Below are positions 26,301-33,468 of a stretch of DNA of 64,000 bases, one piece after another; the first letter of the stretch is position 1; every line of letters starts with the position of its first letter. Below the pieces are notes generated by a model. That model did no database searches and was not told the origin of the DNA. It saw only the letters and a list, made by a program, of their open reading frames with translations. This DNA is from Neobacillus endophyticus. Its GTDB lineage: Bacteria > Bacillota > Bacilli > Bacillales > Cytobacillaceae. The translations under genes and the position numbers were made by a program. The stretch spans positions 1,302,001 to 1,366,000 of the forward strand of contig NZ_JABRWH010000001.1 of the NCBI RefSeq assembly GCF_013248975.1. The letters run 5' to 3'.

Positions 26301-26411
26301 AAGTTCCATCGGGATACTGGTATAACTAAAAATACCGAAAATAATAAAAGCCACTACGGAAAAAACAAGAGCAGCCCTATTCCGTAAGGCCCATTTTGTG
26401 AACCATGTCAT
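23373..26411 (-). CDS. swrC: RND-family multidrug/lipopeptide exporter (SwrC-like)
   Basis: A 1012-aa AcrB/HAE-type transporter. TM1 is at about residues 13-30 and two large extracytoplasmic loops (about residues 35-330 and 540-810) alternate with blocks of five to six helices. The proton-relay helix 4 carries SVGRLVDDSIVVVENI, with the paired aspartates. In Bacillus the single RND pump SwrC (YerP) exports surfactin and supports swarming. Assignment to that orthologue rests on family and length only. AAGGGGGG lies 6 nt before ATG 26411. There is no membrane-fusion or outer-membrane partner, as expected in a Gram-positive, and no adjacent regulator. Confidence 0.85.
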   Translation of the reverse strand: MTWFTKWALRNRAALVFSVVAFIIFGIFSYTSIPMELMPSANQPYITISTVGNGMDAVSMDEQVTQPIEKALTGIKGKRNVIAETGNNFSQMTVTFESDTNLKDAKQQIQENIATVNLPEGVTKPYVVLLNTAQIPVVEMGLSFKNEIGNKELNLVENEILPMIKDVKGVGNVMTYGGQNQQVLIKTDPAKLAAAHISLEKLYTILQGKNASVAVGEQTLDQQETSIIVTGKITSLDDVKNLQLNAGTKLKDVADVSMEKDTKSITHMNGKNFIEIIAQKDSTSNAVTVGKQVADVAKKINHDYKGVLNATVFINMADTVLDSINSMTREVLTGALFATLIIWLFLRSFRMTLITIVSIPLSLCITLILLSFFGVTLNILTLGGIAVSVGRLVDDSIVVVENIYRRKQGNELTPAFIVEAVKEVAAAITSSTLTTVAVFLPMTLASGSLRDLIAPFAITITCSLLSSLLVSLTVVPMLSGRMMKKVQTKEHKKGSFYPSVLRWSLNHKWLPIVLSIVVVVGAIGLFATMPKGSVDQKDSAFLSVMLSYQDGTQFEDIKNGLTRMETILAKEDGVKSNIVQVGNNADAAQFGELQDDNQVQFFVFLKDGADSAKIVQHLRKEKNQFPGAELTANTAGLMGENKTTVSVDVTGKNEDDIKKAADKIKKKFQRIAGVQKVETNDENRKPTVTITVDPTVSNAQEIAQTIHSMIEPAVIGSVKIDGRTTMVKLGALKEINTADDLKKLQIMTASGPVLLSSIAKVEESKQPGTIYSKDGYHYLQVSADVDPNKMVDVAGQIQKQLTVWNNNSTFGKDTSAEITGSSMQSSDDLKELGKLALFSIGIVFMILLITLKSFRASFAILLSLPLAAIGSLLGLVVTKSSINISSGIGMLMLVGIVVTNAIVLIDRIRHNEENMTIREAIMEAGKVRLRPILMTALATVFAMVPLLFAHESAMSMNIVSKGLAVVVIFGLIVSTLLTLIVIPTFYELFHFRKAKKQARSLADSAVENTISN

Positions 26412-26847
26412 ACATAACCCCCCTTTATGTAAATGTAAAAACAGGAAGATTATACCACTGGTTATAGAAGATTACACCAATAAATTGGAAAATTTATTTT
26501 ATTTTTACATAATTTTAAAACGGCATAGGCAAGGAGCCTCCCACCGCCAAATAATAAGCAACAGTGTTATTAAATTCACTTTCTCTCATTTAATAAGTTT
26601 TAGATGGAAAGAAGTTTTTTTAAACTCTATTTCAAATGAACCGATAACTTTAAGTAAGTGGAGGATTTCTGAAGCGATTTCATAGACATGTGTTGGTTTA
26701 TTTGCCAATAAGTCATTTTCAAAAACCTCCTTATAATTCGGTAGAATATTTTATAGTATTATTTCCCTACAATCTTCTATTTTTTTCTGAATAATACTTT
26801 AAAACTTAATTATAGGTTTAAAATAATATTTCCAGGGGGATGGCATC
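26412..26847. other. Divergent intergenic region, no gene seen
   Basis: It separates swrC and the chemoreceptor gene and is AT-rich. It holds the swrC ribosome site and presumably both promoters. Short frames lack ribosome sites. Confidence 0.4.
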
Positions 26848-28143
26848 GTGAGAGAAAAAAAGAAGTATAAGTTCGGTTTAAATAAAAGGCTTGCTATGTT
26901 TACGACAATACTTGCTATTATTACCTATTCGACAAGCGCCTTTTTTATTTATTATGTCTATGGTTTTGTTTCAGGTCTATTTAATCAAAATGTTTTTACT
27001 ATACTCACGTTAGTTTTAGGGATTTTTTGGTCTGGAGTACTGGCTTACTTCACTGCTACACGGTTTATAACGAAGCCACTAAAGTTATTAGAGTCGGCTG
27101 TAGGTAAGGCTGCAAATGGAGAAATTGGAGAAGATGCACCTGTTCCTTTAATTGATGATGAAATCCGCTCACTTAGTTTAGCATTTAACGAAATGCTGCA
27201 GAGTATTCGAGATATTGCCCTCAATATTGATACCAACTTTGAAAGCACGAAAGAAAAAGTTGTTCAGATGACAGCCGCATCCAATCTGGCAGTTGAACAT
27301 TCCCAAACTATTTCACAAACAATTTCTTACATTTCAAACGGGGTGGAAACTTCTGCTGCTGCTATGCAAGCAACAGCTCAGTCTGTAGAAGATGTATTGC
27401 ACATGGCTAATGAAGTTCAGGACAAAGCGCGCACATCAGAAAATTTATCCAGAGAAATGGTAGATACCTTAAATAACAGTAAACAAATTATTCACTCGCT
27501 TGTAAATGATGTACAAGAAATGAAACATAGCAGTGAAGAATCACTGGAATCTGTCAAACGCTTGGAAAGTCATGCAAATGAGGTAGAGAATATTATTTCA
27601 TTTGTTGGAGAAATTGCAGGTCAAACCAATTTATTAGCCTTAAATGCATCAATTGAAGCTGCCCGAGCTGGCGAGCATGGAAAAGGATTTGCTGTCGTGG
27701 CTGAAGAAGTACGAAAACTGGCAGATCAAAGTGCCCATGCCGTGGAAGGAATTTCTACCCTGATCCAAAATATTCAAAAAGAAGTTACGAATGTCGTGAA
27801 CCAAATTACCAAACAAGTTAGATTGGCAAACGAAGAAGCCAATAAAGGCAGTGAAACCAACCAAGCCATTCATAGGATGGGGCATTCAATCGATGAAGTC
27901 GTTCAAGCTGTAAAATACATTGGCACTCTTGTTGAACAGCAATTCCGTCATATTGGACAAACAGCAGGTCAATCACAGGAAGTGACGACAATAGCACAAG
28001 AGGCTTCCACAAGCGCTTTAGAAGTAGCATCTGCTGCCGAGGAGCAAACAACTATCATTCAAGATGTTAACAAATTAGGAAATGACATCGTTCTGCAGGC
28101 AGAGGCCTTAAAGGAAACGATTAAGCGATTCAATTTGAATTAA
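26848..28143 (+). CDS. Methyl-accepting chemotaxis protein
   Basis: A 431-aa receptor. Two closely spaced transmembrane helices (about residues 17-39 and 46-68) leave almost no extracellular domain. A HAMP region (about residues 68-120) and a long signalling coiled coil follow, whose hairpin tip reads [20 protein letters not shown]. It probably senses a membrane or intracellular condition rather than an external ligand. A GTG lies 8 nt after GGGGG. No che or flagellar genes are nearby. A clean terminator follows. Confidence 0.9.
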   Translation: MREKKKYKFGLNKRLAMFTTILAIITYSTSAFFIYYVYGFVSGLFNQNVFTILTLVLGIFWSGVLAYFTATRFITKPLKLLESAVGKAANGEIGEDAPVPLIDDEIRSLSLAFNEMLQSIRDIALNIDTNFESTKEKVVQMTAASNLAVEHSQTISQTISYISNGVETSAAAMQATAQSVEDVLHMANEVQDKARTSENLSREMVDTLNNSKQIIHSLVNDVQEMKHSSEESLESVKRLESHANEVENIISFVGEIAGQTNLLALNASIEAARAGEHGKGFAVVAEEVRKLADQSAHAVEGISTLIQNIQKEVTNVVNQITKQVRLANEEANKGSETNQAIHRMGHSIDEVVQAVKYIGTLVEQQFRHIGQTAGQSQEVTTIAQEASTSALEVASAAEEQTTIIQDVNKLGNDIVLQAEALKETIKRFNLN

Positions 28144-28154
28144 CCCCTAAATCT

Positions 28155-28186
28155 AAGCATCGGGCTAAAAACCGATGCTTTTTTAT
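28155..28186 (+). terminator. Terminator of the chemoreceptor gene
   Basis: The stem AAGCATCGG/CCGATGCTT is followed by six T residues. Confidence 0.85.
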
Positions 28187-28285
28187 ATGTGTCTTAAGAA
28201 TTTTGTAACATAATAACAATTATTAGTTGATTTTTTCAAAATACTATTATTTACTATACTGAAAATGACCAAAGGGGTGGTAAAC

Positions 28286-28588
28286 ATTAGCGGCTTCATT
28301 ATAGATTTACTGTTGGATCTTGCAGGCGAAGTGATTGGACATTTCCTACCTGGAGCTAGATCTGAAGCTAGATTCCAAAAACATATTATGAGACTAAAAG
28401 AAGAGCCCTGGTTTGCATCATTGGAAAAAGACTATAGATATGAATATATCATTTTTCAAAATAGGAAGGTAAAGCGATTCTTGAACAGCGAGAAAAATAT
28501 CAAAATGATCATCAGTATGGAGGAGGAAAAGGAGAGGTTCATTAACATGGTAAAAGAAGAGCATATAAAATTTACAAGAGTATATTAA
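28286..28588 (+). CDS. Hypothetical small protein (possible ATT start)
   Basis: A roughly 100-aa protein with a hydrophobic N-terminal segment (GFIIDLLLDLAGEVIGHF) followed by a charged helical body. I do not recognise it. An in-frame ATG at 28265 has no ribosome site and lies at about the expected transcription start of a TATACT -10 (28253-28258). A consensus AAAGGGGTG lies 6 nt before ATT 28286, which otherwise reads like a normal start. Either a leaderless ATG or the ATT is used. Confidence 0.5.
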   Translation: MSGFIIDLLLDLAGEVIGHFLPGARSEARFQKHIMRLKEEPWFASLEKDYRYEYIIFQNRKVKRFLNSEKNIKMIISMEEEKERFINMVKEEHIKFTRVY

Positions 28589-28749
28589 AACTCATAAATT
28601 CTAGGGCTATTTTTATCAAGGGCATGCCGTAAGATTTCGGATTTTCCCTATTCTACTTTACATTTAGATAAAAAGGACTAAACAACGCCAAATTGGTTGT
28701 TTATTTTTTACTATTATTGGAAAAATATTTGTAAAGTAGGTGATAAGAT

Positions 28750-29262
28750 GTGATTGCCATTGTTTACTCAATATTTTGGATCATCATTTCCGCAAAATAT
28801 GGTGACCGGGACTGGAAAAAATATTATCCTTCTATGCTGTTCGCAGCACTTGCCAATACTTTATATGAGGTTCTCTGTTATAAATACCAACTGTGGCAAA
28901 TGGAGCCAAACGGTCTGAAGTATTGTATCATACCGATGCTGTTATTGATCATGATTGGAATGCCTTTGTCCACGTGGGTTTTTTTGTCCCATTATCCTTT
29001 TCGTTCGAGCACATCCAGGAAGATCCTATATGTTACATTTTTCATTTTGCTCTTCGGGATTTTAGAGTATGTTTCAGTCAAATTAGGCTCCATCACCTAT
29101 CATCACGGCTGGAACATTGGATGGTCTTTTTTATTTGATATCATCATGTTTATGATGATTCGAATCCATTATTCTAGGCCCATTATTGCCATCCTGCTAT
29201 CCCTACCACTTATCGTGGTATTGTGTCTGATTTTTAACGTTACTTTGGATAAAATGAAATAA
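28750..29262 (+). CDS. CBO0543 family membrane protein
   Basis: A 170-aa protein with about five membrane helices. Family features include KKYYPSMLFAALANTLYEVL near the start, STWVFLSHYPF in the middle and ITYHHGWNIGWSFLFDIIMF near the end. GTG 28750 lies 6 nt after AGGTGA. Function is unknown; it is the second clear member in this window. Confidence 0.75.
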   Translation: MIAIVYSIFWIIISAKYGDRDWKKYYPSMLFAALANTLYEVLCYKYQLWQMEPNGLKYCIIPMLLLIMIGMPLSTWVFLSHYPFRSSTSRKILYVTFFILLFGILEYVSVKLGSITYHHGWNIGWSFLFDIIMFMMIRIHYSRPIIAILLSLPLIVVLCLIFNVTLDKMK

Positions 29263-29272
29263 GAAGGAAAAA

Positions 29273-29303
29273 GGATGCCAAACGTGAACGGCGATCCGTT
29301 TTT
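29273..29303 (+). terminator. Terminator of the CBO0543 gene
   Basis: The stem GGATGCC/GGC(G)ATCC, with one bulge, is followed by a T run. Confidence 0.5.
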
Positions 29304-29391
29304 AGCCAATAGGGAAGAATTTCTTTCCTATCCCGCATCAGAGCGGATACTCTTCTGTCTTCTTAGGGACCCGCCAGTTGGAGAGAAATCT

Positions 29392-29643
29392 TTATTTTTT
29401 GTGTTTCCAATTGTATAACATCGTGGCAGGCATGTTGGCTCCAATAAACAATATGCTGCCTTGAGCGTGAAAATTTAATTCTTGCTCCTCAAAGCCCATC
29501 TTGTCATACATCTCCTATTGGCTTAGTCCTTTCTTTTCATTTTTCCGGGCTCTATCTTTTAATTCCTCTATATAGGAATATTGGAAAGGTAATAAGATCA
29601 AAGATAATAATAGGTTGCTGCCTAATATCAAAATAACACCGTA
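29392..29643 (-). pseudogene. Small membrane-protein gene interrupted by an amber stop
   Basis: One frame reads through 84 codons with a single TAG at 29515-29517. The first part is a membrane helix and charged tail (LGSNLLLSLILLPFQYSY, then EELKDRARKNEKKG). The second part is MGFEEQELNFHAQGSILFIG, ending MPATMLYNWKHKK. No normal start precedes the first part, so the 5' end is lost too. A GGAG site and ATG just after the TAG could still allow a 39-aa product. The family is not recognised. Confidence 0.4.
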
Positions 29644-29883
29644 CCCCTACTTTTCTCCCCCTTCTAGTTATTTGGAATACTTATATTTCCATCACTCCCC
29701 CCTAAACGTTTTATATTTAAAACAACTTTCTACCTATTTTTGTGATTTTGCCTTTACCACTCACTCCCCGCCATAATCTCATATTAAAGTTGTTTTAGCG
29801 CTACTTTTTAACAAAATTCCCCCAAGATTCTAGAAAACTATGGTAATATTAATTCATTATACTGAACTCGAGGTGATTACTAG

Positions 29884-31197
29884 ATGAAGAAAACCATCAT
29901 TGGTACAATGTCGACAACCGCTCTGTTTTCAACTTTCTTTGCTGGAAATGCTTTTGCCGCGACCTATAAAGTTCAAAAAGGTGATACTATATCGAAAATT
30001 GCCTCCAAATTTAAAACTAGTGTCAAAGAGATCAAGACTCTGAACCATTTACCGTCTGACTCCATCTATGAGAATCAAACACTTACTATTTCTAATTCTG
30101 CTGTTTCAGTGCAGAAAGTACAGCAAACAAACTATACCGTCGTGAAGGGCGATGCGCTTATCAAAATTGCCAACCGCTACGGGGTTACTGTGGGCGAGCT
30201 TCAGCAATGGAACAATCTTAAGAGCACGATGATTTATGCCGGCCAAGTATTAAAGGTGTCTGCTCCAGGTCAAACTGTCAGCGTCACTACGCCTAATCCA
30301 AACATAGAGAAAAAGGCGGCTTCGCCCGCCCCCACACAACAAAAAACTACAGCATCAACCAGCATTTATACAGTTAAAAGCAATGATTGTTTAAGCAAAA
30401 TTGCGGTCCCATATGGAATGACAGTCCAACAGTTGAAGTCACTGAACAATCTTTCATCTGATACGATTTATATCGGACAGAAGCTAAAGGTTTATACCCA
30501 TCCTGCTGCTAAGACACCTACACAAGCGCAGACGCCACCTGCTTCGATCCCAATAAAACAGACATCTGCGGCACCAACGAAGCCGCATCCAGCTCCAGTT
30601 GGTTCCGTAACTGAATACATAGTGAAAAGCGGCGATACACTTGGCAGCATCGCCATAACATATCAAACAACTGTCCAAAATTTAAGGTCCCTTAATAATC
30701 TAACTTCCGATGCAATTTATGTTGGACAAACATTAAAGGTTCCAGCTCAAACGACAACGAGCCCGACAACTTCTGGAATTCCTGCTGGTTCATCCGTCTC
30801 CGCTTCAGGAACATCCACTACGTCACCACTCGATTTTGCCACACAAATGGTAAAAGTAGCGAATAACTTAATTGGTGTTCCCTATATATGGGGGGGCAGT
30901 GATTTAAGCGGCTTTGACTGTAGCGGATTTATTTATTATGTGGCCAATCAGGCCGGGAAGAAAATTGGCCGCTACTCTGCAGACGGCTATTACAATCGAA
31001 CCTATTACGTTGATAAACCCATTGCCGGTGATATCGTCTTTTTCAAAGATACATATAAAAAGGGAATTTCACATATGGGCATTTACCTCGGCAACAATCA
31101 ATTCATCCACGCCGACGAAAAACACGGGATTATGATCTCTCACTTAGACAGCCCATACTACACTACCCATTTCGACAGCATTAAGCGGTTTTATTAA
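29884..31197 (+). CDS. LysM-NlpC/P60 peptidoglycan endopeptidase
   Basis: A 437-aa secreted wall hydrolase of the LytE/LytF/CwlS kind. The signal peptide (about residues 1-25) ends at NAFA. Four LysM modules follow (about residues 26-70, 80-125, 159-203 and 240-285), separated by Ser/Thr/Pro/Gln linkers. The C-terminal NlpC/P60 domain has catalytic Cys in GFDCSGF, His in ISHMGIYLG and the third polar residue His in FIHADE. It should cut the D-Glu-meso-diaminopimelate bond during cell separation. GAGGTGA precedes the ATG. The third LysM has SNDCL in place of the usual KGDTL. Confidence 0.9.
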   Translation: MKKTIIGTMSTTALFSTFFAGNAFAATYKVQKGDTISKIASKFKTSVKEIKTLNHLPSDSIYENQTLTISNSAVSVQKVQQTNYTVVKGDALIKIANRYGVTVGELQQWNNLKSTMIYAGQVLKVSAPGQTVSVTTPNPNIEKKAASPAPTQQKTTASTSIYTVKSNDCLSKIAVPYGMTVQQLKSLNNLSSDTIYIGQKLKVYTHPAAKTPTQAQTPPASIPIKQTSAAPTKPHPAPVGSVTEYIVKSGDTLGSIAITYQTTVQNLRSLNNLTSDAIYVGQTLKVPAQTTTSPTTSGIPAGSSVSASGTSTTSPLDFATQMVKVANNLIGVPYIWGGSDLSGFDCSGFIYYVANQAGKKIGRYSADGYYNRTYYVDKPIAGDIVFFKDTYKKGISHMGIYLGNNQFIHADEKHGIMISHLDSPYYTTHFDSIKRFY

Positions 31198-31204
31198 AGG
31201 AATG

Positions 31205-31241
31205 AAGCCAGCCTTCTCATTAGATTGGAGGCTGGCTTTTA
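31205..31241 (+). terminator. Terminator of the wall hydrolase gene
   Basis: A 9-bp perfect stem, AAGCCAGCC/GGCTGGCTT, is followed by a T tract. Confidence 0.8.
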
Positions 31242-31243
31242 GC

Positions 31244-31396
31244 TTATAGTGATGTTCCGTTGAAACTTCCACAATAAGCACGCTGCTTTCGGATGCTTCC
31301 TGTATAAGGATTTCTCCAGAAATCTTCAGAAACAATCTTCTCCCTTTCCTCATAATATGGACTACCTTCAAAGACATAAACATCAGGATAAATGAT
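31244..31396 (-). other. Coding-like 50-codon frame, possible small gene or remnant
   Basis: The minus strand encodes YPDVYVFEGSPYYEEREK followed by DFWRNPYTGSIRKQ, which has the aromatic composition of a real protein. GAGGAGTG lies just upstream, but only ATC/ATT codons are available as starts. The family is not recognised. Confidence 0.25.
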
Positions 31397-31471
31397 TTAC
31401 ACTCCTCGATTATTGAAATATTGGGTATAATAAAGGAATATGTTATTTTTCGATTAAAGGGGGCCGTGGCC

Positions 31472-33097
31472 TTGGAGTCGATGGTAGAACGGGAGCAAAT
31501 ACAGGGCCTTGCCGATGAATTAAAGGATTATCTGTATTCCAATGTAGTTGAGGATGCAAAGCTGGTGCAAAAAGGATTGGTGTTATACCGTCAGAATATG
31601 GTAACGCAACTTCAGATAGCGGAAGGTACAATTACCGCCACTGTGCAGGACGTCATGCCAGCAAAAGTGAAGCTGGAGACGACCTTTTTGGCTGCAAGTG
31701 ATTGCACCTGCCCTGGAGAGGGATTGTGCCGGCACCAATTAGCCGTATTTTTCAGTGCTTATGCGCGGATTGGCAGTGTGACGGATTGGGTATCCGAGTG
31801 GCGGGAGCCGGTTCGCGAGCAGAGGTCTGCAGCCAGCTGGGGTCTGCAGCGGGCAAAGGATTTGATTAAAAACAATGGAGTGCTGGCTCCTAATTACGAG
31901 CGGTGGGTGGAAACGTTTGAGTTGGGCTTTGAAACACTTTTAACTTCGAAAAAATACACCAGCCCATTTGTTGTGCCGGAACTTTTCGGAATTTATCAGC
32001 GGCGAATTCGGGCAAGCGCACCTGTTGAGCAAGAATGGAGACTGTTGTATGAGCTGGTCAGTACAGTTGTTTCTTTTCGCAAACTGGCCGAATTGAGTGA
32101 ACAGCTGGGCCATGATGAGGAGGCGGTGAATCGCGCGTATCTTCATTTGTTTCATAATATGATGCAGGATGCGGAGGATTTGACGCGAAAAATCAGCGTC
32201 CAGGCTATGCCTTTTGCTTTTGATGAATTTATTGTCAAGTTGAAGGTCGATGTCCTTGTACTGCTGACGTGTACCGCAGCCCTAGAGTATGAACGGATTT
32301 ATTTGTACCGGTTGCTGTGGCGTGAACTTTTTAGAAAAAAGGATTGGTTGGAGGAAGAGATTTCCTTGGTTCGCAACCAGTTCCGCGTGCTAGAGGAAGG
32401 AAAAAACCCTGTTCCGTTGATGGTTGCCGAGATTCATTTATATTTTTTACTCCAGGATGATGAGCGGGCTTTGAAATTGATTGACAGTATGGTAGATGAA
32501 TTTAGTGTGCCGTATTTGTCCTATTGGGTTGAATATTTATCCGGGTTAAAGGCGTGGAAACGGGTGCAGCCTTTGATTGATTTGTTTCTCCAAAAGGCTA
32601 GACGTTATTTGGAAGCCTTGGACGAATACCGTAGTTGCGCTGTTTTTACAAGGGATTTGCTGCGGGCGATGACGCCGTTTTGTGCGAACAATAATCGTTT
32701 GGACTTGTACGAGCGGGCACTGCTTGCAACACTGCCTTACAGCTTTACAGACTATGAATATTTTCTGTTTGAGCGCGGCCAATACGATCGCTGGGGTGAA
32801 CTTCAGGCATTTGTCGGCTTCAACTATTATGATTTGCCAAAGGAGCGCGTGAAAATTATTGAGAAGGATCGGCCAGAAGTACTATTGGGCATGCTCCACC
32901 AGACTGCCCAACGTGAAATTGACCAAAAAAATCGCGCCAGCTATCGCATGGCCGTCCGTCACCTCAAAAAACTCCGCACCCTCTACAAAAAACTAAAACG
33001 AAACGATGACTGGGACTACTTCATGACAGAACTTCTCGAACGCACCAAACGCCTAAGAGCCTTCCAAGAAGAATGCCAGAGAAGCAAGCTCATTTAA
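31472..33097 (+). CDS. ywqB: SWIM zinc-finger protein
   Basis: A roughly 541-aa protein. The SWIM zinc-finger CTCPGEGLCRHQLA (C-x-C-xn-C-x-H) is near residues 77-90. The long, mostly helical remainder may be repeat-like. SWIM domains bind zinc and are thought to mediate DNA or protein contacts. The gene is immediately upstream of a SNF2 helicase, the same pairing as ywqB-ywqA in Bacillus subtilis, so the two proteins probably act together on DNA. TTG 31472 lies 8 nt after AAAGGGGG and is preferred over a TTG at 31421. A repeat-containing spacer separates it from the helicase. Confidence 0.8.
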   Translation: MESMVEREQIQGLADELKDYLYSNVVEDAKLVQKGLVLYRQNMVTQLQIAEGTITATVQDVMPAKVKLETTFLAASDCTCPGEGLCRHQLAVFFSAYARIGSVTDWVSEWREPVREQRSAASWGLQRAKDLIKNNGVLAPNYERWVETFELGFETLLTSKKYTSPFVVPELFGIYQRRIRASAPVEQEWRLLYELVSTVVSFRKLAELSEQLGHDEEAVNRAYLHLFHNMMQDAEDLTRKISVQAMPFAFDEFIVKLKVDVLVLLTCTAALEYERIYLYRLLWRELFRKKDWLEEEISLVRNQFRVLEEGKNPVPLMVAEIHLYFLLQDDERALKLIDSMVDEFSVPYLSYWVEYLSGLKAWKRVQPLIDLFLQKARRYLEALDEYRSCAVFTRDLLRAMTPFCANNNRLDLYERALLATLPYSFTDYEYFLFERGQYDRWGELQAFVGFNYYDLPKERVKIIEKDRPEVLLGMLHQTAQREIDQKNRASYRMAVRHLKKLRTLYKKLKRNDDWDYFMTELLERTKRLRAFQEECQRSKLI

Positions 33098-33103
33098 TCT
33101 TTA

Positions 33104-33192
33104 ATGGTGTCACTTTAGTGGTGTCACTTTAATAGTGTCAGGCACCGCTCGTGGACATTTTACCGTTTTTGTCCATGTGGGGTGGACAATTT
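33104..33192 (+). repeat. Dispersed GGTGTCAGGCACC repeat, copy with tandem prefix
   Basis: The core GTGTCAGGCACC (33135-33146) is followed by GTGGACA, TGTCCA and GGTGGACA blocks, the full module. Immediately before it are two 15-bp tandem units of the form GGTGTCACTTTA. The rest of 33193-33468 shows no gene. Confidence 0.75.
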
Positions 33193-33468
33193 TGGGTTTT
33201 TTAGTGGATTTAAGAACAGGCTACTGAGAATTAGGTAACTATGTGGATCATTTAATCCATTTCTATTAGGTTTTCGTTCGAATGAATGTTTCATGGGATA
33301 GGATTGGGTTGCTCGCCTGGTTTTTGACCGCATGAAGTTTTCATGCTGCTTCCCTACACTGGGTGCCAATCTTTTAGAAAGGTGAACATTTCCTACTATC
33401 ATAAAAAATAATCAATTACATATTATGTTTATTTACTCGCACCTCAAATTAAAGGAGCGCGCAACAAT

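Noticed and set aside
31144..31383. 79-codon minus-strand frame
   Set aside because: It overlaps the wall hydrolase end and its terminator. A different frame (31244-31396) looks more protein-like.
33104..33140. Start of a CRISPR array (GGTGTCACTTTA units)
   Set aside because: There are only two to three 15-bp direct units with no spacers and no cas genes. They are tandem slippage beside a dispersed repeat.
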